From contig CAYQMX010000006.1 in assembly GCA_964418745.1 (NCBI GenBank), forward strand, positions 196,198 to 260,197: a stretch of DNA of 64,000 nt, written 5' to 3'. Shown piece by piece: positions 7,211 through 15,678 of this stretch. Position numbers and translations under genes: made by a program. The notes under the pieces are model-generated. The model worked only from the letters and a program-made list of their open reading frames with translations, had not been told where the DNA came from and made no database searches. The number at the start of each line of letters is the position of its first letter. Within the stretch, counting starts at the first letter, position 1. This stretch comes from Scleromatobacter sp964418745. Its GTDB lineage: Bacteria; Pseudomonadota; Gammaproteobacteria; Burkholderiales; Burkholderiaceae_C.

Positions 7211-7708
7211 ATGAAGACAATCCTCCAACTTCTTCTGCTCCTGGCACTGGTGCCAAGCGCAGTTCTGGCCGATGACGACGAGGAGGGCGAGTACGCCGGT
7301 CAGGAGCGGGCGCGGTTGCTGCAACCAGCCAAGGTGAACCCGACGTGGGCCAAGGAGTGCAGCGCCTGCCACATCGCGTACGCACCGGGCCTGCTGCCCG
7401 TCGAGTCCTGGCGCAAGCTGATGTCCGGGCTGGACAAGCATTTCAAGGCGGATGCCTCGCTGAGCGCCAAGGAAAACCAGGAGATCACTGCCTTTCTGGT
7501 GGCCAATGCGGCGAATCGCTGGACGGGCAACGCTGCACCGATGCGCATAACAGAGACCCAATGGTTCAAGAGCCAACATAACGGCCGAGAAGTAGCAGCG
7601 GAAGTCTGGAATCGCGCTTCCGTCAGGAGCGCCTCGAATTGCCAAGCTTGCCACGCTGGGGCGGACAGGGGGGATTTCAGCGAGCGCTCTGTCAAGATCC
7701 CTCGGTAG
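7211..7708 (+). CDS. Dihaem cytochrome c DHC, periplasmic
   Basis: 165 residues with a signal peptide (1-20, ending VLA) and an acidic mature N terminus. Two c-haem sites: ECSACH (Cys50, Cys53, His54) and NCQACH (Cys144, Cys147, His148), separated by the family segment ITETQWFKSQH. In the SHP/DHC clusters of other proteobacteria DHC takes electrons from a membrane cytochrome b and passes them to SHP. It starts 8 bp after the SHP stop, and its end is followed within 10 bp by the fusion gene, so all three are one operon. Confidence 0.88.
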   Translation: MKTILQLLLLLALVPSAVLADDDEEGEYAGQERARLLQPAKVNPTWAKECSACHIAYAPGLLPVESWRKLMSGLDKHFKADASLSAKENQEITAFLVANAANRWTGNAAPMRITETQWFKSQHNGREVAAEVWNRASVRSASNCQACHAGADRGDFSERSVKIPR

Positions 7709-7718
7709 ACGAATCGCG

Positions 7719-8870
7719 GTGAAACTCGGCGTGAAACCCACTCTCGTCTGGGATCTGCCCACGCGGCTGTTCCACTGGCTCCTCGTCACCTGTTTCACAG
7801 GCGCATGGCTGACGAGTGCGTCTGACCGCTGGCTTTCGATTCACATCTTCTTCGGCTACCTGATGCTGGGGCTCATGGGGTTCCGGTTGGTCTGGGGCTT
7901 CACGGGCGGCCACTACGCACGCTTTGCGTCGTTCGTCGTCGGTCCAATTGCCGGCCTCGCCTATCTGCGGGACCTCGTGGCCAAGCGCGACAGGCCTTAC
8001 CTTGGCCACAACCCGGCGGCCAGTCTGGCCATCGTCGCCATGCTCTTGCTGGGTATCGCGGTCGCACTGACGGGCATCTTTACCCAGGGCGGTGAGGAAG
8101 GCCATGGACCTGTGGCCGGGTTCCTGTCCATCGGGGCGACGGCATGGCTGAAGCAGGCGCACGACGTGCTAGCCATCCTGATGCTGGTGACCGTTGCGGG
8201 GCACCTGACCGGCGTCGCGGTGGGCAGTTGGCTGCACAAAGAGAACCTGCCGCTGGCGATGATGACCGGCAGGAAGGAAGCACCCGACGACGCCGCGGCG
8301 TCGAGGCCTTTCAGTGGCGCAGGGGCAGTGATTCTGCTAGTGGTGGCGGCCTTTGGCGGATGGTGGTTCTTCTACGCATGGCATGGAGCGGTCCCGGTAC
8401 GCGAGGGCCGGATCAATCCCGGTTCCGAGACGCCGCATGTCGCCTTCGTGGGGCGTCCGCTCCCGGACGAGCCCCTGTGGCGCGAGGAGTGTGGTGCATG
8501 CCATCTGGCGTTTCATCCGAACCTGCTGCCGACGAGGTCGTGGACGCTGCTCATGGCGCGTCAAGGGCAGCATTTCGGAACGGACCTGGCACTCGATGCG
8601 CCGACGACTGCCGCTATCCTGGCCTTCCTGCAGCGCAATTCATCTGAGAACAGTCCAACCGAAGCGGCATTCAAGATCAACCGGTCGATCCCGCCTGGCG
8701 TGATCCCGGTACGGATCACCGACACGCCATATTGGGTAGAGAAGCACAGGGGCATTCCGGCGACTGACTGGCAGTTGCCGAAGGTCAAGGGCAAGAGCAA
8801 TTGCGGTGGATGCCACGTGGACGCAGCGGCGGGAACATTCGAAGACGCCGCGATGGAGATCCCTCGCTAA
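7719..8870 (+). CDS. Cytochrome b561 fused to a dihaem DHC domain
   Basis: 383 residues, GTG start. Residues ~1-190 are a four-helix b561 domain with haem-b histidines in LFHWLL, SIHIFFGY, QAHDVLA and AGHLTGV and the loop GHNPAAS. A further membrane anchor (~195-215) leads to a periplasmic DHC domain with ECGACH and NCGGCH. The fusion places quinol oxidation and the c-haem relay in one chain. Because a free DHC is encoded just upstream, the cell has two DHC units for one SHP; one may be a shuttle and the other fixed. Confidence 0.88.
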   Translation: MKLGVKPTLVWDLPTRLFHWLLVTCFTGAWLTSASDRWLSIHIFFGYLMLGLMGFRLVWGFTGGHYARFASFVVGPIAGLAYLRDLVAKRDRPYLGHNPAASLAIVAMLLLGIAVALTGIFTQGGEEGHGPVAGFLSIGATAWLKQAHDVLAILMLVTVAGHLTGVAVGSWLHKENLPLAMMTGRKEAPDDAAASRPFSGAGAVILLVVAAFGGWWFFYAWHGAVPVREGRINPGSETPHVAFVGRPLPDEPLWREECGACHLAFHPNLLPTRSWTLLMARQGQHFGTDLALDAPTTAAILAFLQRNSSENSPTEAAFKINRSIPPGVIPVRITDTPYWVEKHRGIPATDWQLPKVKGKSNCGGCHVDAAAGTFEDAAMEIPR

Positions 8871-9040
8871 GGCGAGGCTCAACATCCTCGCTCCAGCGCG
8901 CCAGTGACGAACTGCCTCACAAAGGGAGTCCCTGGCTGTCCTGGCACCACCGGGGGCACACGAATCGAGCTGTGGATGCACCAGTCCTTCTGCAGTCAGT
9001 CTCCGCCGACGGCCTGCTGGATGCGTCGGACCGGCGAGAG

Positions 9041-9173
9041 CGTGCGTTGGCGAACAGATGACATTGCCCCACAACGTCAGAGTCGCAGAACAGTCCAGGG
9101 CCCGTGGGGTGCGTGCACTTCCTGCGTCCGGACTCGCCCTGCTAAGAATTCGATAAGAAAGTCTTCATAACAT
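9041..9173 (+). repeat. Diverged direct repeat, copy B
   Basis: Partner of 6584-6726: the same CGTGCGTTrGCGAACAGATG start, CAGAGTC block and GCTAAGAATTCGATAAG end, with substitutions and a few indels between. Promoter duplication is the simplest explanation. Confidence 0.6.
9141..9173 (+). promoter_or_regulatory. Response-regulator box 3 and promoter for the zinc-ribbon/metal operon
   Basis: GCTAAG-AATTC-GATAAG (9141-9157), 10 bp, TAACAT (9168-9173). Identical in sequence and geometry to box 2, 37 bp before the ATG at 9210. Confidence 0.65.
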
Positions 9174-9209
9174 CAACCGGTCGAACTTCTTCGACGCAAA
9201 GGAAGAAAG

Positions 9210-9518
9210 ATGTTCTGCCCTGTCTGCAAGGATGTCGACCTGGCTCTGGCCGATCGACAAGGAATCGAGATCGACTATTGCCCCAGATGCCGTGGCGTCT
9301 GGCTGGATCGCGGTGAGCTCGACAAGCTGATCGAGCGCTCGGTGCAACTCGAGCGCGGAGAATTCTCTGCGTCCGCGCACCGCCAGGCCATGCCTGACCT
9401 GCAGGATCGACGTGCGGATTTCCAGGCCTCTGGCCATGGCCATGACAACAGGGACAAGTATTCGAAGTACGGCCAGAACCGGCCGCGCGGCTCGTTTCTG
9501 CGCGATCTCTTTGACTGA
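9210..9518 (+). CDS. TFIIB-type zinc-ribbon protein
   Basis: 102 residues, well-placed AAGGAAG before the ATG. The N-terminal third is a zf-TFIIB domain: CPVC-x17-YCPRCRGVWLDRGELDKL, four Cys for one zinc and the WLDRGEL helix typical of this bacterial family. The rest is hydrophilic, with a His/Asp-rich middle (SGHGHDNRDKY) and a short end FLRDLFD. Function in bacteria is unknown. It heads a run of genes for a BON lipoprotein and two cation transporters, behind a promoter shared with the haem genes. Confidence 0.85.
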   Translation: MFCPVCKDVDLALADRQGIEIDYCPRCRGVWLDRGELDKLIERSVQLERGEFSASAHRQAMPDLQDRRADFQASGHGHDNRDKYSKYGQNRPRGSFLRDLFD

Positions 9519-9626
9519 CGAACAGTTTGAGCTGCACGGCGTCCAGCGATCTGGCTCGGCCGTTCAGCCTCCGCGACCCGGACAACCCGTGGCTGCGCTG
9601 CTTCACGTGGCCAAAGGAATCTTGCA

Positions 9627-9968
9627 ATGAACAGAACCTCGAACTTCCCCCTGCACGCCTCGCTCCTGGCCCTGGCGGTACTCGTCGTGAGCGGTTGCAG
9701 CAAGCCGCCCGCGCCCGCCGACGCGCCGACTGCGACAATTGCCGCGGGTGGCAACATCGCCGACAACGACGTCACGGTGAACGTCCGCACGGCGCTGGGC
9801 CAGGATCCGGTGCTCAAGGGCTTCGACATCGGCGTGGTGACGCTCAAGGGCGACGTGCGCCTGACGGGCACGCTGAACGAGCAGGCGCAGATCGACGAGG
9901 CCCTCAAGATGGCGCGATCGGCCCAGGGCGCCCACAGCGTGCACGACGAACTCGTGCTCAGGAAGTAG
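9627..9968 (+). CDS. BON-domain lipoprotein
   Basis: 113 residues. A lipoprotein signal peptide ends VVSGC (lipidated Cys ~24), followed by an Ala/Pro-rich linker and one BON domain (NDVTVNVRTALGQDP...VTLKGDVRLTGTL...AQGAHSVHDEL). BON domains bind phospholipid surfaces, and OsmY/DolP-like proteins guard the envelope. It lies 108 bp after the zinc-ribbon gene and 71 bp before the CDF gene, likely in the same transcript. Confidence 0.85.
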   Translation: MNRTSNFPLHASLLALAVLVVSGCSKPPAPADAPTATIAAGGNIADNDVTVNVRTALGQDPVLKGFDIGVVTLKGDVRLTGTLNEQAQIDEALKMARSAQGAHSVHDELVLRK

Positions 9969-10039
9969 GCCCTCCTGCCGCGTCGCCGTCCGTCGCCCCC
10001 TGAATCAACGCCCCATCGCTGCAGCGCACCAGGAGTCGC

Positions 10040-11032
10040 ATGAATCGAGAAGAGTTTCCGCAAGACCTCGACGACCTCGAGGACGCCGATCACACGCCCG
10101 CCCAGCGTGCGGCTGCCGGCGCGCGCAGCACCTGGGTCAGCGTCGCGGTCAACGTGGCCCTGTCGACCGCCCAGGTCGGCATCGGCATCGTCTCGAAATC
10201 GCAGGGCCTGGTCGCCGACGGCATCCATTCCCTGTCCGACCTGGTGGCGGACTTCGTCGTCCTGTTCGCGGGGCATCACAGCAAGAAGGATGCAGATGCG
10301 GACCATCCCTATGGACACCATCGCTTCGAGACCGCCGCCTCGCTGGTGCTCGGGCTGCTGCTGCTGGCCGTCGGCGTCGGGATGCTGTGGTCGGCCGCGC
10401 ACAAGCTGCAGGATCCGGGCTCGGTGCCGCAGGTGCACGTGGTCGCGTTGTGGGTGGCGGCCGCCGCGCTGGTGGCCAAGGAGATCCTGTTCCGCTACAT
10501 GCTGGCCATCGCCAAGAAGGTCAAGTCGAGCATGCTGGTGGCCAACGCCTGGCATGCGCGCTCCGATGCCGCGTCCTCGCTCGTCGTGGGCATCGGCATC
10601 GTCGGCAACCTGGCCGGCTATCCGATCCTCGATCCGATCGCCGCGCTCATCGTCGGCTTCATGGTCGGCCGCATGGGCTGGACCTTCAGCTGGGATGCGC
10701 TCCACGACCTGATGGATCGTGCCGCGGATGACCAGGAGGTCGAGGCCATCGCCCGCACGCTCACGGAGACACCGGGCGTGCAGAGCGTCCATGACGTACG
10801 GACCCGCAAGATGGGCGACATGATCGTCGTCGATGCCCACATCGAGGTCGATGCGTCGATCTCCGTCGAGGCGGGGCACGATATCGCCGTGGCGGCCCGC
10901 CGGCGCGTGCTCGAGCGACACCGGGTGCTCAACCTGATGACGCACGTCGACCCCTGGCGTCGTCCGGACCTCGACCATGCACCGCCGCTCGCCGCGCGAA
11001 CCGGCGCCGACCGCGTCGCCACGACGCCATGA
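10040..11032 (+). CDS. Cation diffusion facilitator transporter
   Basis: 330 residues; six-helix CDF exporter with a cytosolic ferredoxin-like C domain. Metal-site residues appear in TM2 (GIHSLSDL) and TM5 (HARSDAAS), i.e. HxxxD in both, where zinc CDFs usually have DxxxD in TM2, so the substrate is uncertain. The loop DADADHPYGHHRFE is the usual cytosolic entry. The C domain carries VHDVRTRKMGDMIVVDAHIEVD. It exports divalent metal by proton exchange. ATGA overlap with the P-type ATPase gene implies joint function in metal homeostasis. Confidence 0.9.
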   Translation: MNREEFPQDLDDLEDADHTPAQRAAAGARSTWVSVAVNVALSTAQVGIGIVSKSQGLVADGIHSLSDLVADFVVLFAGHHSKKDADADHPYGHHRFETAASLVLGLLLLAVGVGMLWSAAHKLQDPGSVPQVHVVALWVAAAALVAKEILFRYMLAIAKKVKSSMLVANAWHARSDAASSLVVGIGIVGNLAGYPILDPIAALIVGFMVGRMGWTFSWDALHDLMDRAADDQEVEAIARTLTETPGVQSVHDVRTRKMGDMIVVDAHIEVDASISVEAGHDIAVAARRRVLERHRVLNLMTHVDPWRRPDLDHAPPLAARTGADRVATTP

Positions 11033-13599
11033 AGAACGCCGGGCTCGACGCGGCCGCGGCGCAGGCCCGGCTGGCGCGCGACGGCGCCAACGAGCTGCCG
11101 GCGTCGGAACGCCGCAGCGGCCTGCGCGTCCTGCGCGAGGTCGTGACCGAGCCGATGTTCCTGCTGCTCGTGGGCTGCGGCGCGATCTACATGCTGCTCG
11201 GCGATCGCAGCGAGGCGCTGATGCTGCTGGGCTTCGTGTTCGTCGTGATGGGCATCACCTTCGTGCAGCAGCGCCGCACGGAGCGCTCGCTGGAGGCCCT
11301 GCGCGACATGTCCAGCCCCCAGGCGACCGCGCTGCGCGACGGCAAGCCGGTGCGCATCGCCAGCCGCGAGCTCGTGGTCGACGACATCGTGCTGCTGGCC
11401 GAGGGCGATCGCATTCCCGCCGACATGGACCTCGTGGAATCGTCGAACCTGGCGGTCGACGAATCGATGCTGACGGGCGAATCGATCGCCGTCGACAAGA
11501 CGGCCGCGGCCGCATCGCTCGACGACGCTGTCGCGGTGGCCGTCGACGACCGCAGCCGCGTGTTTTCCGGAACGCTCGTCACGCAGGGCACCGCCCGTGG
11601 TCGCGTCACGGCCACCGGCGAGCGCAGCGCGCTGGGGCGCATCGGAAAGTCGCTCGAGTCGATCGGCGCCGAGGACACCCCGGTGCAGAAGGAAACCCGC
11701 GGCGTCGTCAAGCGCGTGGCCATCGGCGGCCTGGTCCTCGCGGTCGCGCTGGCCGGCATCGACCTGGCGGTCACCGGAGACTGGCTGAAGGCGCTGCTGG
11801 CCGGGCTCACGCTGGCCATGGCGATCCTGCCCGAGGAACTCCCGGTCATCCTGACCCTGTTCCTGGGCCTGGGCGCCTGGCGGCTGTCGCGCGAGAAGGT
11901 GCTTGCGCGCCAGATTCCGGCCATCGAACTCCTGGGTGCGACAACGGTGCTGTGTGTCGACAAGACCGGCACTCTGACGGTCAACCGCATGGCCGTGCGC
12001 CAGCTGTGGTCGGAGTCCGCGTCCTGCGATTGCCAGGGCAAGGCGGCTGGCGACCTGCCGGAGGCGTTGCACGGCGTGCTCGAGTTCGCCGTGCTGGCCA
12101 GCCATCGCCGCGCATTCGATCCGATGGAGTCGGCGATCGTGCAGGCGGGGCAGGCGCTGCTCGCCCATACCGAGCACCTGCACGCGGACTGGACGCTCGT
12201 CGACGACTACCCGTTGTCGCGCGAGATGCTGGCGATGTCCCGGGTCTGGCAATCGCCCGACTCCAGCCAGCGCATGATCGCGGCCAAGGGGGCGCCCGAG
12301 GCGATCGTCGACCTGTGCCACATGGACGCCGGACGGCGCGAGCTCGTGGCCGCAGAAGTCGCGGCCCTGGCCAGCCAGGGCCTGCGCGTGCTCGGTGTGG
12401 CGCGGGCGCGCTTCGGCAAGTCGGAGCTCCCGCCCATCCAGCACGATTTCGATTTCGAATTCCTCGGGCTGGCGGCGCTCGAGGATCCGGTGCGCGCCGA
12501 CGTGCCCCAGGCGATCGCCGAATGTCGCGGGGCAGGCATCCGCGTCGTCATGATCACGGGCGACCACCCGGCGACCGCGATCTCCATTGCCCGCCAGGCG
12601 GGCCTGGCGACCGACGGCGTCGCCCTGACCGGCCCCGAGATGGCCGCCATGAGCGATGCCCAGCTGGCCGCGCGGCTGGCGGACACGCTCGTGTTCTGCC
12701 GCGTCCAGCCGGCCCAGAAGCTGCGGCTCGTGACCGCGTTTCGGGCCCGGGGGGACATCGTCGCGATGACCGGGGACGGCGTCAACGACGCGCCGGCGCT
12801 GAAGGCCGCGGACATCGGCGTGGCGATGGGGGCCCGCGGCACGGACGTGGCGCGCGAAGCGGCGGCCCTGGTGCTGCTCAACGACGACTTCGCGTCGCTC
12901 GTCACGGCCTTGCGCTACGGGCGCAGGGTGTTCGCCAACCTGCGCAAGGCGATCGTTTTCGTCGTCGCCGTTCACGTGCCGATCGTCGGCCTGTCGCTCC
13001 TGCCGGTCCTGCTCGGCTGGCCCATGCTGCTGATGCCGGTGCACATCCTGTTTCTGCAACTCATCATCGATCCCGCCTGCTCGGTGGTGTTCGAGGCCGA
13101 ACCGCTGGAACCCGGCGCGATGACGGCGCCCCCGCGGCGCCGCGACGCGCATCTGTTCGACATGGCCGTCCTGGTCCGGGGCCTCTGGCAAGGACTGGGC
13201 CTTCTCGCGACGCTGCTGGCGACCTATGCCGTGGCACGCCGGCTCAGCCATTCCGACGAGATGGCGCGCGCCCTCACGTTCTCTGTGATGGTGCTCTCCA
13301 ATCTCGCGCTCATCCTTGCCAATCGCCGGATCGCGAGGTCGCTGCCGCGGGCAGCGGTCCCGGCAGGCAAGGCCTTTGCCTGGATGGCCGTCGCCACGTC
13401 GACGCTCCTGGGCTGCGTCCTGGCATTTCCAGTGCTCGGCAGCCTCTTCGCGTTCGTGACCCCGCCGCCTGCCATGCTTGCCTGTGGAGCGCTCGTGGTG
13501 CTCGTCAACTGGCTCTGGTTCGAGGCTGTCAAGCAGTGGCTTCGCAGGCCGGGTGTCAGGCCCGCCGGGACGGCTGCACCGGGTCGCGGCCAGGCATGA
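11029..13599 (+). CDS. P-type cation-transporting ATPase (P2-like)
   Basis: 856 residues. Marks in order: actuator TGES (149-152), membrane motif PEELP (268-272), phosphorylated Asp311 in DKTGTLT, hinge MTGDGVNDAPALKAADIGVAMG, then a C-terminal block of helices. It has no Cys-rich N-terminal metal domain and no CPC motif, so it is not a P1B soft-metal pump. PEELP with this layout fits calcium/magnesium-like or uncharacterised P2 pumps. Translated from an ATGA overlap with the CDF gene. Its 3' end overlaps that of the convergent argC by 44 bp. Confidence 0.9.
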   Translation: MKNAGLDAAAAQARLARDGANELPASERRSGLRVLREVVTEPMFLLLVGCGAIYMLLGDRSEALMLLGFVFVVMGITFVQQRRTERSLEALRDMSSPQATALRDGKPVRIASRELVVDDIVLLAEGDRIPADMDLVESSNLAVDESMLTGESIAVDKTAAAASLDDAVAVAVDDRSRVFSGTLVTQGTARGRVTATGERSALGRIGKSLESIGAEDTPVQKETRGVVKRVAIGGLVLAVALAGIDLAVTGDWLKALLAGLTLAMAILPEELPVILTLFLGLGAWRLSREKVLARQIPAIELLGATTVLCVDKTGTLTVNRMAVRQLWSESASCDCQGKAAGDLPEALHGVLEFAVLASHRRAFDPMESAIVQAGQALLAHTEHLHADWTLVDDYPLSREMLAMSRVWQSPDSSQRMIAAKGAPEAIVDLCHMDAGRRELVAAEVAALASQGLRVLGVARARFGKSELPPIQHDFDFEFLGLAALEDPVRADVPQAIAECRGAGIRVVMITGDHPATAISIARQAGLATDGVALTGPEMAAMSDAQLAARLADTLVFCRVQPAQKLRLVTAFRARGDIVAMTGDGVNDAPALKAADIGVAMGARGTDVAREAAALVLLNDDFASLVTALRYGRRVFANLRKAIVFVVAVHVPIVGLSLLPVLLGWPMLLMPVHILFLQLIIDPACSVVFEAEPLEPGAMTAPPRRRDAHLFDMAVLVRGLWQGLGLLATLLATYAVARRLSHSDEMARALTFSVMVLSNLALILANRRIARSLPRAAVPAGKAFAWMAVATSTLLGCVLAFPVLGSLFAFVTPPPAMLACGALVVLVNWLWFEAVKQWLRRPGVRPAGTAAPGRGQA

Positions 13600-14548
13600 C
13601 CGCAGCGCGGGCCTTGCGCGCCGTGTCCAACCCCAGCATCAGGTCGAGGTTCTGCACCGCCGCGCCTGCCGCCCCCTTGCCCAGGTTGTCCAGCACCGCG
13701 GCCAGCAGCACCTGGCCGGTGCGTTCCTGCGCGAACACGGAGAGCCGCAACCGGTTGCTGCCGTTGAGCGCACGCGGGTCCAGGCGCCGGGCGTCGGGGT
13801 CCGCGGCGATCGCCTCGACCTCGACGAAGGGCTGCCCCGCATAGCGCGCCTGGAGCGCCGCGTGGATGCGCGCGGCCGTCGCGCCGGGGGGCAGCAGGCG
13901 CTGGTGCAGCGCGATCGTCAGCACGATGCCCTGGCGATAGTGGGCGTAGGCCGGCACGAACGCCGGCGCGTGCACCAGGCCGGCGTGCTGCCGGATCTCC
14001 GGCACGTGCTTGTGGGACAGGCCCAGGCCGTAGACCTGGAACGGCGCCGCGTCCGCCGCGCCGGGGCCTTCATGATCCTCGAGGCCGGCCCGGCCGCGTC
14101 CGGAATAGCCCGACACCGCGTGGATGGCCAGGGGGTAGTCGGCCGGCAGCAGGCCGGCGTCGACCAAGGGCCGCAGCAGGGCCAGTGCCCCCGTGGGGTA
14201 GCAGCCGGGGTTGCTGACGCGCACGGCGCCGGCGATGCGCGCGGCCTGCCCGGGCGCCAGTTCCGGCAGTCCGTAGACCCAGCCGGGCGCGGTGCGATGG
14301 GCCGAGCTCGCATCGATCACGCGCACCCCGGGACGGCGCACCAGGGCCACCGCCGCGCGCGCGGCGTCGTCGGGCAGGCACAGCAGCGCGACGTCGCAAT
14401 CGTTCAACGCCTCGGCGCGCCGGGCCGCGTCCCTGCGGTGCTCGGGCGGCAACCCCAGAAGGCGCAGGTCGGTCCGGTCCGACAGCCATTGCCGCACCTG
14501 CAGGCCGGTGGTGCCTTGGTCGCCATCGATGTAGACGAGAGGGGTCAT
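13556..14548 (-). CDS. argC: N-acetyl-gamma-glutamyl-phosphate reductase, short (type 2) form
   Basis: 330 residues. Third step of arginine synthesis: NADPH reduction of N-acetylglutamyl phosphate to the semialdehyde. N-terminal nucleotide loop IDGDQGTTGLQV; catalytic Cys in SNPGCYPTGAL; substrate and catalytic region YSGRGRAGLEDHE and LSHKHVPEI. The start at MTPLVYID was picked because the domain begins there, although the frame is open further upstream. Type 2 ArgC is shorter than the common form. No other arg gene is near; it diverges from a LysR regulator that may control it. Confidence 0.93.
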   Translation of the reverse strand: MTPLVYIDGDQGTTGLQVRQWLSDRTDLRLLGLPPEHRRDAARRAEALNDCDVALLCLPDDAARAAVALVRRPGVRVIDASSAHRTAPGWVYGLPELAPGQAARIAGAVRVSNPGCYPTGALALLRPLVDAGLLPADYPLAIHAVSGYSGRGRAGLEDHEGPGAADAAPFQVYGLGLSHKHVPEIRQHAGLVHAPAFVPAYAHYRQGIVLTIALHQRLLPPGATAARIHAALQARYAGQPFVEVEAIAADPDARRLDPRALNGSNRLRLSVFAQERTGQVLLAAVLDNLGKGAAGAAVQNLDLMLGLDTARKARAAVMPGRDPVQPSRRA

Positions 14549-14621
14549 GCAGTGCTCCGGAAAGGTTCGAAGCGCATGGTGCGCGAACCGTCCCGTGCAG
14601 GCCAGTTGAATCTGCCAAACT

Positions 14622-14646
14622 ACCAATGCAGCATTCCTGAATTGGT
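14622..14646. promoter_or_regulatory. Inverted repeat between argC and the LysR gene
   Basis: ACCAAT (14622-14627) and ATTGGT (14641-14646), perfect arms with 13 bp between, in the 120-bp divergent intergenic region. It has the size and place expected for a LysR-type site controlling both directions. Confidence 0.45.
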
Positions 14647-14668
14647 GACCGATCACGAAAGGTGTCCG

Positions 14669-15553
14669 ATGCGCGAAATCAACCTCGACCGCCTGCGCAC
14701 GCTGCTGGCGGTGGCCGATCTCGGCTCCTTCGTCGCGGCCGCCCGGGCCCTTCACCTGGCGCCGCCCACGGTGACGCTGCACGTGGCGCAGCTCGAAGCC
14801 CGCCTGGGGGCGCGGCTGCTGCACCGGGCGCCGGCGGGCGTCACCGCGACCTCGGCCGGCAGCCTGCTGATCGACCGGGCCCGGCGCCTGCTGGCCGAGG
14901 CCGACGACCTGCTGGAAACGGTGCAGCGCCAGGTCGCCGCGCGCGGCGGCCGCGTGCGCCTGGGCGCCTCCACCGGCGCGCTCGCGCACCTGCTGCCGCA
15001 GGCGCTGGAAGCCCTGGCCGCCCGGCATCCGGACATCGACGTGCAGGTGGCGGTGCTCACCAGCGAGGAGGCCCTGGTCCGCCTGGCGGCGGGCCGCCTG
15101 GACATCGGCATCGTGGCGCTGCCGCAGTCCGCGCCGCGGGGCCTGCGCGTGCAGGCCTGGCGCCGCGATCCGGTGCTGGCCTTCGTGCCGGCCGCCTGGG
15201 ATCCGCCGCGGCACGTGACGCCCGCCTGGCTTGCGGCCCGGCCCCTGATCGCCAACGACCGCGGCACCCGGCTCGCGCGCCAGACGGCCGACTGGTTCGC
15301 CGCGGCCGGGCAGCGGCCGCAGGCGCGCATCGAGCTGAACTACAACGACGCGATGAAGAGCCTGGTGGCCGCGGGCTACGGCGCCGCGCTGCTCCCGCAC
15401 GAGGCCGGTTCGCCGGCGCCGGACCGTCGCATCCGCATGTGCGCGCTGCGCCCGGCGCTGTCGCGGGCGCTGGGCATCGCGCATCGGGCGCGGCCGGACG
15501 ACCCGGCGACAGAGGCGACGCTGGCGGCCTTGTCGAGCATGAAGGAGCGCTGA
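14669..15553 (+). CDS. LysR-family transcriptional regulator
   Basis: 294 residues. N-terminal winged helix-turn-helix (LRTLLAVADLGSFVAAARALHLAPPTVTLHVAQLEARLG), then a helical linker and a LysR substrate-binding domain (~90-290). LTTRs usually sit divergent to a target, here argC, so control of argC or of itself is likely; the co-inducer is unknown. Start chosen at MREINLDRLR, the usual distance before the HTH. Confidence 0.9.
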   Translation: MREINLDRLRTLLAVADLGSFVAAARALHLAPPTVTLHVAQLEARLGARLLHRAPAGVTATSAGSLLIDRARRLLAEADDLLETVQRQVAARGGRVRLGASTGALAHLLPQALEALAARHPDIDVQVAVLTSEEALVRLAAGRLDIGIVALPQSAPRGLRVQAWRRDPVLAFVPAAWDPPRHVTPAWLAARPLIANDRGTRLARQTADWFAAAGQRPQARIELNYNDAMKSLVAAGYGAALLPHEAGSPAPDRRIRMCALRPALSRALGIAHRARPDDPATEATLAALSSMKER

Positions 15554-15678
15554 GCGGCGCGGCGGGCACGCATCGCCGCGCCGCGACTTGCGATGGCGCA
15601 ACACGCGGGTCCACGCCGCCGCTAGGCTCCAGGATGGCTGCCGCCCATGCGGCGCCGCGACGAGCGGAGCATTTCGGC

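Larger units (their letters stand above)
8871..9209. other. 339-bp non-coding region before the zinc-ribbon gene
   Basis: No gene visible. The right half (9041-9173) is repeat copy B with box 3 and its -10. The left 170 bp are featureless to me; no strong terminator follows the b561-DHC gene. Confidence 0.6.
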
